The notes: generated by a model from the letters alone, not told the origin. Counted from the first letter of the stretch, positions 8,562 through 18,493 are shown. The stretch is DNA of 64,000 nt from JAAXGI01 sp965215925 (GCA_965215925.1 CBDCEQ010000003.1:1426001-1490000); one strand, 5' to 3'. Program-made: numbers and translations.

Positions 8562-9941
8562 CTAGCCATCCTCGTCCAGTCCATACTCCTGAATCTTGTA
8601 CCGAAGAGCGCGATCGCTGAGATCCAGAATCTCGGCGGCTTTTCCTCGGTGACCCCCAGTCCGGAGGAGAGCCTTACGAATCAGGTAACTCTCCAATTCC
8701 GCCCCTCTGCGCTTTACTGAGAGATCTTCTTCTCCCGTTGGATCCCCAGCTGGCCCGAGCCCGTTCGACGCCGACCCATCCCGAAGGTGATTCGGCAGGT
8801 CCGCCGCACACACTCTCGGCCCCTCCGCCAGGACCAGAGCGCGTTCCAGAACGTTTTCGAGTTCCCGGACGTTCCCCGGCCATGCGTACCCGAGGAGCGC
8901 GTTCATCGCCGATCTCTCGACCCCTTCGATCTCGACCCCTAGTCGTTCCTGGTGAAGGGACAGGAGGTGCTGGATCAGGTGTGGAAGGTCTTCGGCTCGC
9001 TCACGCAATGGTGGTAGCTCCACGGTCACGACCGCGACTCGGTAGTACAGATCCCCGCGGAAGCGGCCTTCCTCCACGTCGAGCCCGAGCGAACGACTCG
9101 CTGCGGCCACGATTCGCGCGTCGATCCGTCGCGTGTCTGTCGCCCCTACCCTTCTAATCTCACCCTCTTGCAGCACCCTGAGGAGCTTTACCTGCAGGGG
9201 TTCGGGCAGCTCGCCTATTTCGTCGAGAAAGAGTGTTCCGGTATGTGCTGCTTCGAAGAGCCCTTCGCGGTCGGCATCGGCGCCCGAGAACGCGCCCTTC
9301 ACGTACCCGAAGAACTGAGATTCAAGGAGACCCTCGGGAATCGCGCCGCAGTTGACCGCGACGAAGGGCCCAGACGACCGATTGCTCTCGCTGTGTATCA
9401 GGCGCGCCAGCAACTCCTTTCCCGTGCCCGTCGCGCCCAGAAGCAGAATGGAGGTCGGATGTGGGGCCACCTTCGTGGCCATCTCCAGCGCGCGAACCAT
9501 TTCGGGCGATCGAGCAACAATCTCCCCGAACCGCCGCTCCGTCCGAACCTCACTCCTCAGCCGGCCGACCTCCTTATGTAGGCGTTCACGCTCCTCGACC
9601 TTCTTCAGCGTCAGTAGGACCTCCTCCCCCCCGAACGGCTTAGCAAGGAAATCGGACGCGCCCTTCTTGATGGCCTCTACAGCGGTGTCGATGCCCCCGT
9701 AGGCGGTCATCACCACCACGGGAGCCTTGCCCTCATCGTCCTTGTAGCTCTGCACGAACCCGAGTCCATCCATACCAGGCATGCGGACGTCGACAAGGAT
9801 CAAATCGGGCGCCGTTTCGCGCGCCTTTCTGAGCCCCTCCTCGGCGTCGTTCGCGACGACGACTTGATACTTAGCGTCCTCCAGTATCAGGCTGAGCGAC
9901 TTCCGAAGCCCCGCATCATCGTCAACCACCAACACCTTCAT
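8562..9941 (-). CDS. NtrC-family sigma-54 response regulator
   Basis: This 459-residue regulator has a receiver domain (acidic pair VVDDDAG, phosphoacceptor Asp in LILVDVRMPG, Lys in LAKPF), an AAA+ domain (Walker A LLGATGTGKE, GAFSGAD loop, Walker B TLFLDEIGELP, arginine-finger region RGDLYYRV) and a Fis-type HTH (GKAAEILDLSDRALRYKI). The sigma-54-contacting loop is GAFSGA rather than GAFTGA, a conservative change. It overlaps the kinase gene by 4 bases (ATGA) and directly precedes the minor-pilin genes, so pilus genes are likely targets. Confidence 0.95.
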   Translation of the reverse strand: MKVLVVDDDAGLRKSLSLILEDAKYQVVVANDAEEGLRKARETAPDLILVDVRMPGMDGLGFVQSYKDDEGKAPVVVMTAYGGIDTAVEAIKKGASDFLAKPFGGEEVLLTLKKVEERERLHKEVGRLRSEVRTERRFGEIVARSPEMVRALEMATKVAPHPTSILLLGATGTGKELLARLIHSESNRSSGPFVAVNCGAIPEGLLESQFFGYVKGAFSGADADREGLFEAAHTGTLFLDEIGELPEPLQVKLLRVLQEGEIRRVGATDTRRIDARIVAAASRSLGLDVEEGRFRGDLYYRVAVVTVELPPLRERAEDLPHLIQHLLSLHQERLGVEIEGVERSAMNALLGYAWPGNVRELENVLERALVLAEGPRVCAADLPNHLRDGSASNGLGPAGDPTGEEDLSVKRRGAELESYLIRKALLRTGGHRGKAAEILDLSDRALRYKIQEYGLDEDG

Positions 9942-11209
9942 GTCTTCTCCTCCGTGGCCTCAGGCAAACGAACGGTGAAACGGGCGCCACCTTCGCCTCG
10001 ATTCTCGGCATCCACGGTACCCCCCAATTCCTGTACGATCCGGGCGGTGATCGCCAACCCTAATCCAGTCCCTTCGCCCGGATCCTTCGTGGTGTAGAAC
10101 GGGTCGAAGAGCTGAGGCACCCGCTCATTGGGTATGCCTGGCCCATTGTCCTCGATTCGGACGACGACTTCCCGCTCGGCGGTGCCACGTTTCGTTGCCG
10201 CACGGGCGGAGCCACGCCCAATCAAGAGCGGGATTCTTCTTCTGTGCAAGTAGTCAACCCCGGGGGGGTCTCCCGCCCTTCGGCTATTGGCGCCCCTTTC
10301 TTGGGCCGGCTCGCTATTTACATGGATCTGGATCTCGGGATGGTCCTGATCCTGTACCGCCCATATCGCGTTTACCAACAGGTTGAGAAGTATCTGTTCG
10401 AGATGCTGAGCTCGTGCGTGAACCCGGTGCAAACCCGGTGTCACCGTCTGATCCGCCGACACACCCTTCAGGACACCGCGACCCTCGAGAAGGTCGAGTG
10501 CCCGTTCGATAGCCCTCGGCAGCGACACCGCTTCATGCAAGTCCCCTTCTTCACTCGGGCGAGCGAAATCGAGAATGCTTTGCACGATTCGATCGATCCG
10601 ACGAGCCTCCTCCAGCGCGGACTGAAGCGGTGACTCCAGATCTCCGCCTGCGTCGGCTCTCCGTTTTGCCACATCGAGACACCCCATCAGAGCGCCGAGC
10701 GGGTTACCGACCTCATGCGCAACGCCAGACGCTAGCGTTCCGACGGACGCCATTCGGGCGGCACGAACGAGCTCCTCCGTCGTCTGCACCAACTCCTGAT
10801 TCGTTCGGTCCAGGGATTTGACATTGTCGGCAAGCTTGTGCTGATCAGAGACGAACTTCTCCGCCATCGTGTTGAGTCCGCGTATCAAGCGGTCCAACTC
10901 CTCTCCGTCCTCTGCTGGGATGCGATGATCGTAGGCGCCGCCAGCGATGTTTTCCGCGTGCTCTCCGATGCGCTCCAGGGGTCCGAAGATCGAGCGCCGC
11001 AGCAACGACCTGAGGAACAGCACGATGATCGCGAGATCGGCAACCACGATCCCGCCGATGAAGGCGACCGCTTGAATAGGAGAGGTGAGCAGGGGCCGGG
11101 TCACCGCCACCGCGGCAACAGCCACCAGGATACCGCCCAAGAAGAGTATTGCCGTAGAAACAAGGAGTTCCTGACGGGCAGAGCTGCGCACGCGATCCAC
11201 CGGAGTCAA
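9938..11209 (-). CDS. Membrane sensor histidine kinase with HAMP domain
   Basis: This 423-residue kinase has two transmembrane segments (around residues 16-38 and 46-68), a HAMP region (RRSIFGPLERIGEHAENIAGG), an H-box SGVAHEVGNPLGALMG, an N-box NLLVNAIWAV and a G1 box EDNGPGIP. It has almost no periplasmic domain, so the signal is probably sensed within the membrane or cytoplasm. An Arg/Gly-rich insertion of about 40 residues lies between the N-box and G1 box and looks disordered. It is the cognate kinase of the overlapping regulator gene. Confidence 0.93.
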   Translation of the reverse strand: MTPVDRVRSSARQELLVSTAILFLGGILVAVAAVAVTRPLLTSPIQAVAFIGGIVVADLAIIVLFLRSLLRRSIFGPLERIGEHAENIAGGAYDHRIPAEDGEELDRLIRGLNTMAEKFVSDQHKLADNVKSLDRTNQELVQTTEELVRAARMASVGTLASGVAHEVGNPLGALMGCLDVAKRRADAGGDLESPLQSALEEARRIDRIVQSILDFARPSEEGDLHEAVSLPRAIERALDLLEGRGVLKGVSADQTVTPGLHRVHARAQHLEQILLNLLVNAIWAVQDQDHPEIQIHVNSEPAQERGANSRRAGDPPGVDYLHRRRIPLLIGRGSARAATKRGTAEREVVVRIEDNGPGIPNERVPQLFDPFYTTKDPGEGTGLGLAITARIVQELGGTVDAENRGEGGARFTVRLPEATEEKT

Positions 11210-11246
11210 GGCAGGGCGGCGAACGCACCGGCCCCGCCCATCAAGC

Positions 11247-11693
11247 TCACTGGGAGCACTCCGTCGCGCCGGGACCCACAGTGAGCGGTTGGCCGTTCGG
11301 GAGGTTCGGAGCGGCAGCGTTGCCCATGTAGATTCCGCATCCTTGCGTGTTTTCCAGGGATTGATGTGTCCCGGTGGCCGCCCACCCCTGAACAGAGGCT
11401 TCGGTCACCGCAATTTGCACCCCGGTCGATGTAGTGAAGTCGAGGTCGACGAGGTTCACCGCATATTCCAGGTTAAGCTGATAGTGCCTCTCCTGGGCTG
11501 CGGCGAGGTTCCCGAAGTCCTGTCCTATGGTTGCGTAGTGCGCTCTTTCACGGAATGAATCGAATCGAGGCAGCGCGAGTGCTGCGAGAATGCCCATGAT
11601 CACGGTGACAACCATCAGTTCGATGAGGGTGAAGCCGACTAGATGCCGGGTCGGTTTTCTACGATGTCGACTGAGAGCGATTTTCTCCCTCAT
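11247..11693 (-). CDS. Type IV pilin-like protein
   Basis: A protein of about 148 residues with the class III signal HLVGFTLIELMVVTVIMGILAALALPRFDSF and a Cys pair (QGCGIYM and ATECSQ) that could form the C-terminal disulfide loop. The frame is open to 11747, but ATG at 11693 is preceded by AGGAGG at normal spacing. It lies downstream of the major pilin gene, past a terminator hairpin, and upstream of the kinase. It may be a second or minor pilin. Confidence 0.85.
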   Translation of the reverse strand: MREKIALSRHRRKPTRHLVGFTLIELMVVTVIMGILAALALPRFDSFRERAHYATIGQDFGNLAAAQERHYQLNLEYAVNLVDLDFTTSTGVQIAVTEASVQGWAATGTHQSLENTQGCGIYMGNAAAPNLPNGQPLTVGPGATECSQ

Positions 11694-11816
11694 CCTACCC
11701 CTCCTATCAGCCGAACCCGATCCGAGGCGAACGTAACGAGTCGTCAACGCCTGGCAAGATCCTCTACGGCCGAAAACCTGTTGTAGGGCGGTCTTCTGTC
11801 CCTATGCCCTCGTCAG

Positions 11817-11856
11817 AAAAAAGGGCGGGGCGCTGTCGTCGGCACCCCGCCCTCCC
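11817..11856 (-). terminator. Rho-independent terminator after the major pilin gene
   Basis: On the minus strand GGGCGGGG pairs with CCCCGCCC (11845-11852 with 11823-11830) around a 14-base loop and is followed by TTTTTT. It lies about 60 bases past the pilin stop at 11913 and would separate high pilin expression from the downstream genes. Confidence 0.88.
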
Positions 11857-11912
11857 TTGGTCTTGCCCTGAATCCCGCGAGGTATTCGGGCTTCGCTGGT
11901 CTCCGTCCGACG

Positions 11913-12272
11913 TTACGCGCAGACGATCGTACCTACCGCGGCGTCGTAGTCGCATGCGACCGCAGTCGATCCATGGGTCGCCGAAGCATCCCAGGTCGTG
12001 GCAGTGCCGGCGTTGATGACCATCGTTACGCCGGTCGTCCCCGTATAGAGGTTCGCACCCGTAAGGTCGGTGATGTCGTCAGCGTACACGAACGCGTTGT
12101 CCTGGTAGAACATCTCCTGAGCCGTGCGGACCTGGTTCAGGTCAGACTGCATCGCGGAGATGAAGGCCCGATCGCGTGTCTCGCCGAAGCGCGGAATAGC
12201 GATGGCAGCCAGGATCCCGATGATCACGACCACGATCAGGAGCTCGATCAGCGTGAAGCCCTTTTTGTTCAT
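11913..12272 (-). CDS. pilA: Major type IV pilin PilA
   Basis: This 119-residue protein begins MNKKGFTLIELLIVVVIIG with an ideal type IVa leader (KKG before the cleavage site) and Glu5, then AAIAIPRFGETRDRAFI. Two Cys near the C-terminus (VACDYD and TIVCA) can form the D-region disulfide. Short length, a sigma-54 promoter upstream and a strong terminator downstream are typical of the highly expressed structural pilin. PilS/PilR, the usual regulators, are encoded nearby at 13295-16372. Confidence 0.93.
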   Translation of the reverse strand: MNKKGFTLIELLIVVVIIGILAAIAIPRFGETRDRAFISAMQSDLNQVRTAQEMFYQDNAFVYADDITDLTGANLYTGTTGVTMVINAGTATTWDASATHGSTAVACDYDAAVGTIVCA

Positions 12273-12346
12273 TTTCAGTCTCCCTCGGTTGAATATGGCT
12301 TAGGACGGGAATGACAGACTCATTCGTCACGGCCGAATGCCCTCTA

Positions 12347-12362
12347 TGCAATCGGCGAACCA
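12347..12362 (-). promoter_or_regulatory. Sigma-54 promoter of pilA
   Basis: The minus strand reads TGGTTCGCCGATTGCA, aligning with TGGCACG-N4-TTGCW: TGG, CG and TTGCA are conserved and the GG-GC spacing is correct. Initiation would be near 12335, leaving a leader of about 63 bases. This is the classical arrangement for PilR-activated pilA. Confidence 0.78.
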
Positions 12363-12506
12363 CAGACCGAGAAGACCATACATTTCGTTGCTGTACAACA
12401 TCTTATGCTATACATGAATTCAGGATTTCATCACTGGAAGAGGGATAGAAGTCGTTGGATTCTGCGATTATCTTGCAGGATGAAAGACTGACGGATCCGT
12501 ATGAGC

Positions 12507-13277
12507 CTAGGCTTCACTCCATGGGTCTCGCTGCGGCCGCACCCAAGGTCGCGCTCGTGGGGGCAAGATGTTTGAGCGGAAAATGTGCCAAAGCGCCGCC
12601 AGGCCATCATGCCATCGAATCTTCTTCCCTTCGGAATACGAGCGACCCCGGTAAGAAATCGGCACCTCGTATACGCGGGCTCCGGCCTGAGCCAATCGGG
12701 CGGTGATCTCCGGCTCTATCCCGAATCGGTCTCTTGTCAGCGGGAGCGTCGTAAGCAAATCCCGTCGGATCATCTTATAGCACGTTTCCATGTCGGTGAG
12801 GTTCAGATCGGTGAGGACGTTGGACAATAGAGTGACGGTCCGATTTCCAACCGCATGCCAGAACAAATGCGCGCGGTGCGGCCCGCCGAGGAACCTCGAG
12901 CCGTACACTGCGTCCGCCCAGCCCTCCATGATCGGAGCGATGAGCAATGGCAACTCGCCAGGATCGTACTCCAGATCTGCATCCTGCACGACCACTACGT
13001 CACCGGTTGCCTCGCGAAACCCCGCGCGCAACGCGGCGCCTTTTCCCCGATTCTGGACGTGGAAGACGAGACGATCCACGAGACCTTCCTCTTCGAGTCG
13101 TAGCAGGACTTCGGAGGTCCCGTCGGTCGATCCGTCATCTACCACGATCACTTCCACACGAAGCGGAATCTTGTGAACTCGTTCGACCACCTCTCGCAAG
13201 GTTGATGACTCGTCATATGCGGGGATCACCACCGACAGGCACACCTCGCCCCGACGTATCTGGGGCTCGTCCCTCAC
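12507..13277 (-). CDS. Family 2 glycosyltransferase, dolichol-phosphate mannosyltransferase type
   Basis: This 256-residue GT-A enzyme has LSVVIPAYDESSTLREVVER at its start, VIVVDDGSTDGT, the metal-binding VVVQDADLEYDP and RDRFGIEPEITARL, which together are typical of DPM1-like GT2 enzymes. No C-terminal membrane segment is visible, so it is probably soluble or peripheral. Such enzymes move a sugar from a nucleotide sugar to a polyprenyl phosphate. It starts 17 bases after the pilR stop, so it may serve surface or pilin glycosylation, but that is inferred only from position. Confidence 0.88.
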   Translation of the reverse strand: MRDEPQIRRGEVCLSVVIPAYDESSTLREVVERVHKIPLRVEVIVVDDGSTDGTSEVLLRLEEEGLVDRLVFHVQNRGKGAALRAGFREATGDVVVVQDADLEYDPGELPLLIAPIMEGWADAVYGSRFLGGPHRAHLFWHAVGNRTVTLLSNVLTDLNLTDMETCYKMIRRDLLTTLPLTRDRFGIEPEITARLAQAGARVYEVPISYRGRSYSEGKKIRWHDGLAALWHIFRSNILPPRARPWVRPQRDPWSEA

Positions 13278-13294
13278 GCCTGGATCTCGAACTC

Positions 13295-14665
13295 CTAGGA
13301 CTCTCCCAGTCCGTACCGGCTGATCTTCCGGTAAAGCGTTGAGGGATCGATCCCGAGAACCTCCGCGGCCCGAGTCTTATTCCCGTCCTCCGCCTCGAGG
13401 ACCCATTGGATATACGCACGTTCCACCACTTCCATAGTAGGATTCGACGGGGGAGACTCGTCCACCACCCTGAGAGCGGGGGGCTCACGCAGCCGCTCGG
13501 GCAGGGCCCCAATGTCAATAGTTGACCCCTCGGTGAGGACGGCTGCCCGCTCCAGCGCGTTCTCGAGTTCACGCACGTTACCGGGCCACTCGTATCCCTC
13601 TAGCAGATCTTCGGCTTCTGGCGAAAGTTCGAGCTCGTCTCCTCCTCTTTCTGCCATTCGGCCCAAGAAATGGCGCGCGAGCACTGGAATATCGTCTCCA
13701 CGATTCCGGAGCGCTGGCAGCTCCAGGGCGATCACATTCAAGCGGTAGTAGAGATCGCTTCGGAACTCCCCAATACGGATCTGTTCATCGAGGTTGCGAT
13801 TGGTCGCGGCTATGATCCGAACATCTACGGGGACCGCCTCGGTGGCGCCCACCGGGATGACCTCCCGCTCCTGAATCGCCCTCAACAGTTTCACCTGCGT
13901 CGTAGGTGCAGTTTCGGCGATCTCATCTAGGAAGAAGGTGCCGCCAGCCGCCGCAACCAAGAGCCCCGCCTTATCCTTGACCGCGCCGGTGAACGACCCC
14001 TTGATGTGCCCGAACAGCTCACTTTCAAGGAGGCTCTCCGGAAGAGCGCCACAATTAATGGAGAGGAACGGGCCGTGACTCCTAGATGACCGTGCGTGGA
14101 TGTATCGAGCGACGACCTCCTTCCCTGTGCCGCTCTCCCCTGTGATCAAGATCGTGGAGTCCGTCGGTGCGACTGTTTCGACCAGCTCTAGTGCCTCAAC
14201 GAAGGAACGGCTCTGACCTATAGGGCGCTCTCCCAGTCCCGGCCCCCGCCGCTGGATCTCCTGCTTCAGCTCTCGGTTCTCGGCACGGAGGGCGCGTGCC
14301 TCAGCCGCCCGACGACAGATCGCCAGGAGCTCGTCATTCGAAAATGGTTTTTGGATGTAGTAGTAGGCACCCTCGTTGACCGCGCGCATTGCAGATTGAA
14401 GGGACGCCTGTGCGGTCATGAGTATCACCGCTATCTCTGGATCCACCTCTCTCGCTCGTGCCAAGAGATCCAGGCCGGTCGCGCCGGGCATTCTGATATC
14501 GGAGACAACGATATCTGGCCGCGCCGATTCCACGGCTGCCACTCCCGCATTCCCGCCGAGCGCCGTGGTTACGTCATATCCCTCCCCCTTGAACAGGATC
14601 TGCAGCGATTCAAGGATCCCTGCTTCGTCGTCGACGAGCAACAGTTTAGTCATCTTCTCAGTCAT
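13295..14665 (-). CDS. pilR: Sigma-54 response regulator PilR
   Basis: This 456-residue protein has a receiver domain (LLVDDEAG, Asp in IVVSDIRMPG, Lys in IQKPF), an AAA+ domain (ITGESGTGKEVVARYIH, GSFTGAV loop, TFFLDEIAE, FRSDLYYRLNV) and a Fis-type HTH (NKTRAAEVLGIDPSTLYRKI). The intact GxFTGA loop indicates sigma-54 activation. Its ATG overlaps the stop of the kinase gene as ATGACTGA. Clustering with pilA, a PilS-like kinase and a sigma-54 promoter supports PilR rather than another NtrC paralogue. Confidence 0.92.
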   Translation of the reverse strand: MTEKMTKLLLVDDEAGILESLQILFKGEGYDVTTALGGNAGVAAVESARPDIVVSDIRMPGATGLDLLARAREVDPEIAVILMTAQASLQSAMRAVNEGAYYYIQKPFSNDELLAICRRAAEARALRAENRELKQEIQRRGPGLGERPIGQSRSFVEALELVETVAPTDSTILITGESGTGKEVVARYIHARSSRSHGPFLSINCGALPESLLESELFGHIKGSFTGAVKDKAGLLVAAAGGTFFLDEIAETAPTTQVKLLRAIQEREVIPVGATEAVPVDVRIIAATNRNLDEQIRIGEFRSDLYYRLNVIALELPALRNRGDDIPVLARHFLGRMAERGGDELELSPEAEDLLEGYEWPGNVRELENALERAAVLTEGSTIDIGALPERLREPPALRVVDESPPSNPTMEVVERAYIQWVLEAEDGNKTRAAEVLGIDPSTLYRKISRYGLGES

Positions 14666-16372
14666 GCACCCCTACTCTCTCAGTGAGCTCCTCACCCGGC
14701 AGATACAGGTTGAATTCTGCTCCCTCCGCCCACCGTTCAACCAGGACGAGTCCGCTGTGCGCTTCCGCCGCTCTGTAGACGACCGAAAGTCCAAGCCCAC
14801 TGCCTCCCTCCCGCGTCGTAAAGAAGGGATCGAAAATTCGGGCGGCCTGATCCTCGGGTACTCCCGGACCCGAATCGCGAACACGGATCTGGATTGGGTT
14901 GATCACCTCGATATTGGGCGCGTGGGTCTCGCGCAGATCGGCCACACGGACCTCAACCGTCCCACCGTCAGGCGAGAACTGAACCGCATTGAGAATCAGG
15001 TTGAAGATCGCGCGGTGGAGGAGATCTCCGTCCGCAGGAATACGCATCGCGCTCGAGCTCGGTGTCAGCTCGACCCTAACCCCTCGCTCCTGCGCCTCCG
15101 GATGCCGTTCGATCACCGCTACACAGTCGGCGAGCAACTCATCGAGGCGAACAGAGTCCGACTGGCCGATCCGCGGCACCCTCGAGAAATCCAGGAAATC
15201 GGAAAGAAGTCGACTCAAGCGCTCTGACTCCCGCACAATCATTCTCGTCAAGGTCTTTCCATCCTCGCGAGCAAGCGAAGGCCGCGAGAACTGCTCGACC
15301 GCACTTCGGATCGATGCAAGGGGATTCTTGATCTCGTGCGCCATCGCCGCTGACAGTTCGGCCACTGCCTCGAGTCGTTCATTCCGTCGGTTCAGCATTG
15401 CCAGTTTCTTGAGACCGGTGATGTCCTGGAAGATCGCCATCACGACCGTCGGGTGTCCGGGCTCTGAACGAATCGTAGTACTGACACCCAGCGTGATCCG
15501 CTCGTCGTCACGCAGCGCCGTCACCTCACTTCGACCGACCGTCGCGCCTTCGTCCAGGGCTCGGTGGAGGAGGGCCAGGAGACCGGGCGCGACAGATCCC
15601 AATACTTCTGACGCCTTCGCTCCCCTCCAGCTGCGGCTGTTCATGCCCAGCAGTTTCTCGGCGGCAGGATTCAGGTAGATCAATCGGCCGGGAGCCTCGA
15701 CGGTCACGATACCCGTGGTGATCGTCTCGAGAATGTCAGCCGTATCCATCCTGAGGCGCTGCAGCTCAGATTGCGCCGCGCCGAGTTCGATACCTGCCCG
15801 CCGTAGGCGGTCGCCCAGGATCCCGGTTACGAACGCAACGACCGCAAAGACTCCGGTCTGTAGCAAGACGCTTCCCGAGAGTGATTCGGAGATCCCCAGG
15901 TAAGATCCGCGAAGTAGAGGACCGCGGCCAAGGGTCCAATAAGTATCCCGCCAGGGAGTGGGAGCAGAAGAGCCCCCTCGCTAATCACTAGGATGTACAG
16001 CCAAGCAAACTGGCTAGCGCCGCCTCCCGTTAGATGGACGACTCCAGTGACGAGAAGAACGTCGAAGAGCACCTGACTTGTCAGGAATCCAGGGCTAGAT
16101 GGTGCTTCTTGGATGTGTGAGTGCCAGAACGCAGCGACTGTGACGAGCAGTGCCAGAACGAACATCGTGGTTGCGAGGCGGGTCTCACCCGGGTCCGCCT
16201 GCTCCCAAACCAGGAGCGCCGCAAGCAGGATACCCGCTACCACGATCATGCGGCCGAGATAGAGCCACTGGAGGAGATCAGCCCGTGAGAAGCCCGGTAC
16301 GACGCCCGGCGACACCGGCTGATTCTCTACCTTCTTGGGTCTCATGATCACGTTACGGGCCGACCGTTTCAC
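14658..16372 (-). pseudogene. pilS: Sensor kinase PilS, split by a frameshift
   Basis: Two frames together make one PilS-like kinase. The 5' frame (from 16372) encodes a multi-pass membrane domain ending ...AAVLYFADL. The 3' frame (14658 to about 15900) continues YLGISESLSG and LLQTGVFAVVAFVTG, then a PAS domain, H-box AMAHEIKNPLASIRSAVEQF, N-box NLILNAVQFS and RDSGPGVP. The frames cross near 15890-15905, where a one-base indel would restore a single reading frame. PilS normally senses pilin in the membrane and phosphorylates PilR. A recent mutation or a base-level assembly error are both possible; the rest of the kinase looks intact. Confidence 0.85.
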
Positions 16373-16480
16373 CGGAGCACCGCAACGTGTGAGGCCTCCG
16401 GTGCGGACCTTGGAAGAGGTCTGCGGGTGATCCAGTCAGACCCGCGCGTCGTGCCGAGTCCATACCGGAAGGAGGGGCTC

Positions 16481-17725
16481 CTAGAATGTGAGTGGCACGT
16501 TCAAGACCTGACCCGTATATATACGGCTCGTCTGAATCCCATTCGTGCTTCTGAGAGCCTCCACCGTCGTTCCGTGAGCGTTGGCAATCGTCCAAAGTGA
16601 CTCCCCGCGCGAAACGGTGTGCTGCAAGATCCCTTTCCCCCCCTGCGTGGGCACCGTGAGAACCTGGCCCTCAAGGATTCGACTTCCGCGAATCCCGTTT
16701 ACTGCACGGATCGCATTCTCGCTGACGCGATACGCTCGCGCGATCGTCCAGAGCGATTCCCCGCGCGATACGGTGTGCTCGAATGACTTCACCGGCGCTG
16801 CACCGCCGTAATTTGAAACGATCAACTCCTGCCCGGGGAGGATCCGATCACCCGACAGACGATTGAATCGTCGGAGCGATACTTCATCGACCCCATATAG
16901 GCGGGCGATCGTCCAGAGAGACTCACCTCTTGAAACGGTGTGTGTCGCGGTTTCGATCGAGGGCGAGGACCCCGAATCAGAACCCTCGACCTCAGCGCCG
17001 GCGCGCAACAAGGGTTCGGCCACCTCGGGCGGAGTGCGGACCGTGGGTATCTCCGCGGGTGGCTCTTCAATCTGTGCCGTCACCGCGTCCGGAGCCCCGA
17101 TCAGCACGGCTAGATAACGCCCATACACTTCCGGATACACGGCCAGATGGTAGTGAGGCGGTCTGCGTTCGCGAGTCGCCTCGAGGACACCTTTGCCCTC
17201 GAGAGAAAGTAAGGTCGCTTCGAGCCATGTCCGACAGACGCTTCGATTACTACGGCGGAGATCAACCGCCATGCCAGTAGGGTGAACTGATCGGTCTGAG
17301 GCATTCCTGGGCTGGTCGGAGAGCGGACGGGTCAGGCTCGTAATGACCAGCTTCTCGCCGCATGCGGAACGGTATTGACGGGCCAGTCGCTCGACAAAAA
17401 CCCGAATCTCCGGACGTGTGTATGGGAACGAAACCTGGTGCAGCTCAAAGTCCCTATTTGGGCGAACAGATACCAGGTATCCGTCGTCAACGAAGCTGTG
17501 AACCCGCGTTGGCGTCTCCAGATAGGTGAACCCATGAGCACGGGCTTGCGCGTTTTGGCGGTCGAGCGATGAGGCAGAACCCCCCAAAGATTGACCGAAC
17601 CCGGGAGTTCCAAGAAACAACGTGCTCGCCACGAACGACGCTGAGATCGCCGCAACGGCGCGCCGCATCGAAGTGGGCGTGCGGTAGTGGGTCAAGAACC
17701 GCCAAGGCCGTGGTCGATTCCCCAT
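16481..17725 (-). CDS. Secreted M15-like protein with three LysM domains
   Basis: A protein of about 414 residues. An N-terminal signal-like segment (RRAVAAISASFVASTLFLG) is followed by a domain with SVHPTGMAVDLR and PPHYHLAVYP, resembling the metal-binding His/Asp and His-x-His motifs of M15 peptidases, though the catalytic set is not fully clear. Three C-terminal LysM repeats each start HTVSRGESLWTIA (around 16920, 16765 and 16605 on the window) and would bind peptidoglycan. Start choice among several Met codons is uncertain. The likely role is cell-wall binding or remodelling. Confidence 0.75.
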   Translation of the reverse strand: MGNRPRPWRFLTHYRTPTSMRRAVAAISASFVASTLFLGTPGFGQSLGGSASSLDRQNAQARAHGFTYLETPTRVHSFVDDGYLVSVRPNRDFELHQVSFPYTRPEIRVFVERLARQYRSACGEKLVITSLTRPLSDQPRNASDRSVHPTGMAVDLRRSNRSVCRTWLEATLLSLEGKGVLEATRERRPPHYHLAVYPEVYGRYLAVLIGAPDAVTAQIEEPPAEIPTVRTPPEVAEPLLRAGAEVEGSDSGSSPSIETATHTVSRGESLWTIARLYGVDEVSLRRFNRLSGDRILPGQELIVSNYGGAAPVKSFEHTVSRGESLWTIARAYRVSENAIRAVNGIRGSRILEGQVLTVPTQGGKGILQHTVSRGESLWTIANAHGTTVEALRSTNGIQTSRIYTGQVLNVPLTF

Positions 17726-17872
17726 CCGATTCTCGCGATAGGACCTAGGGGAGGCGGGGGCTAACGCCACCTAGCCTCGCGGAACACCACCCGAACAAAT
17801 AACAAAAGTGGCTAGAACCGGTCAAGGCGATCCAGGTTTTGTTCAGCGCGACCCGAGCTCGGTGCGAGAAAT

Positions 17873-18493
17873 CTAGCCCCCCGCCGCCGCGTAGCCTTCC
17901 CCGACCACGTCCCAGTTCACGACGTTCCAAAACGCGGCCAGATAGTCCGGCCTCCGGTTCTGATAGTTCAAGTAGTAGGCGTGCTCCCAGACATCCACGC
18001 CAAGGATCGGAGTCGACCCCTCCGTTAGCGGTGAGTCCTGGTTCGCCGTCGAGGTCACCGCAAGGTTGCCGGAGGGATCCACTGAAAGCCAACCCCATCC
18101 TGATCCGAAGCGACTGGCGGCGGCACTGTTGAGCGCCTGCTGGAACGCCTCGAAGGAGCCGAAGGTCTGGTTGAGCCCATCAGCGAGGGTACCGCTAGGG
18201 CTTGAACTCCCACCCGGAGAAAGGATGTTCCAAAACATTGAATGATTGTAGAAACCGCCGCCATTGTTTCGAACGGCCGTCCGCACTGCCGACGGAAGGG
18301 CGGTCAGCCCTCGAAGAAGCTGCTCGGCCGAGTGCTGATGGAGATCCCGGTGATCTTCGAGAGCCTTGTTAAGGTTCGTGGTATAGGCATTGTGGTGCTT
18401 GGAGTGGTGGATCTCCATCGTACGCCCGTCGATATGGGGTTCGAGGGCGTCATAGGAGTACCCTAATTCAGGAAGAACATGAGGGTAGGCCAT
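17873..18493 (-). CDS. sodA: Superoxide dismutase, Mn/Fe family
   Basis: This 206-residue enzyme has the metal ligands in IHHSKHHNAY (first His), FYNHSMFW (second His) and DVWEHAYYL (Asp and third His). Gly in GGFYNH and Gln in NQDSPL are the pattern usual for Mn-preferring enzymes, so Mn is more likely than Fe. No signal peptide is seen, so it is cytoplasmic. It stands alone, between the LysM protein and a symporter gene. Confidence 0.95.
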   Translation of the reverse strand: MAYPHVLPELGYSYDALEPHIDGRTMEIHHSKHHNAYTTNLNKALEDHRDLHQHSAEQLLRGLTALPSAVRTAVRNNGGGFYNHSMFWNILSPGGSSSPSGTLADGLNQTFGSFEAFQQALNSAAASRFGSGWGWLSVDPSGNLAVTSTANQDSPLTEGSTPILGVDVWEHAYYLNYQNRRPDYLAAFWNVVNWDVVGEGYAAAGG

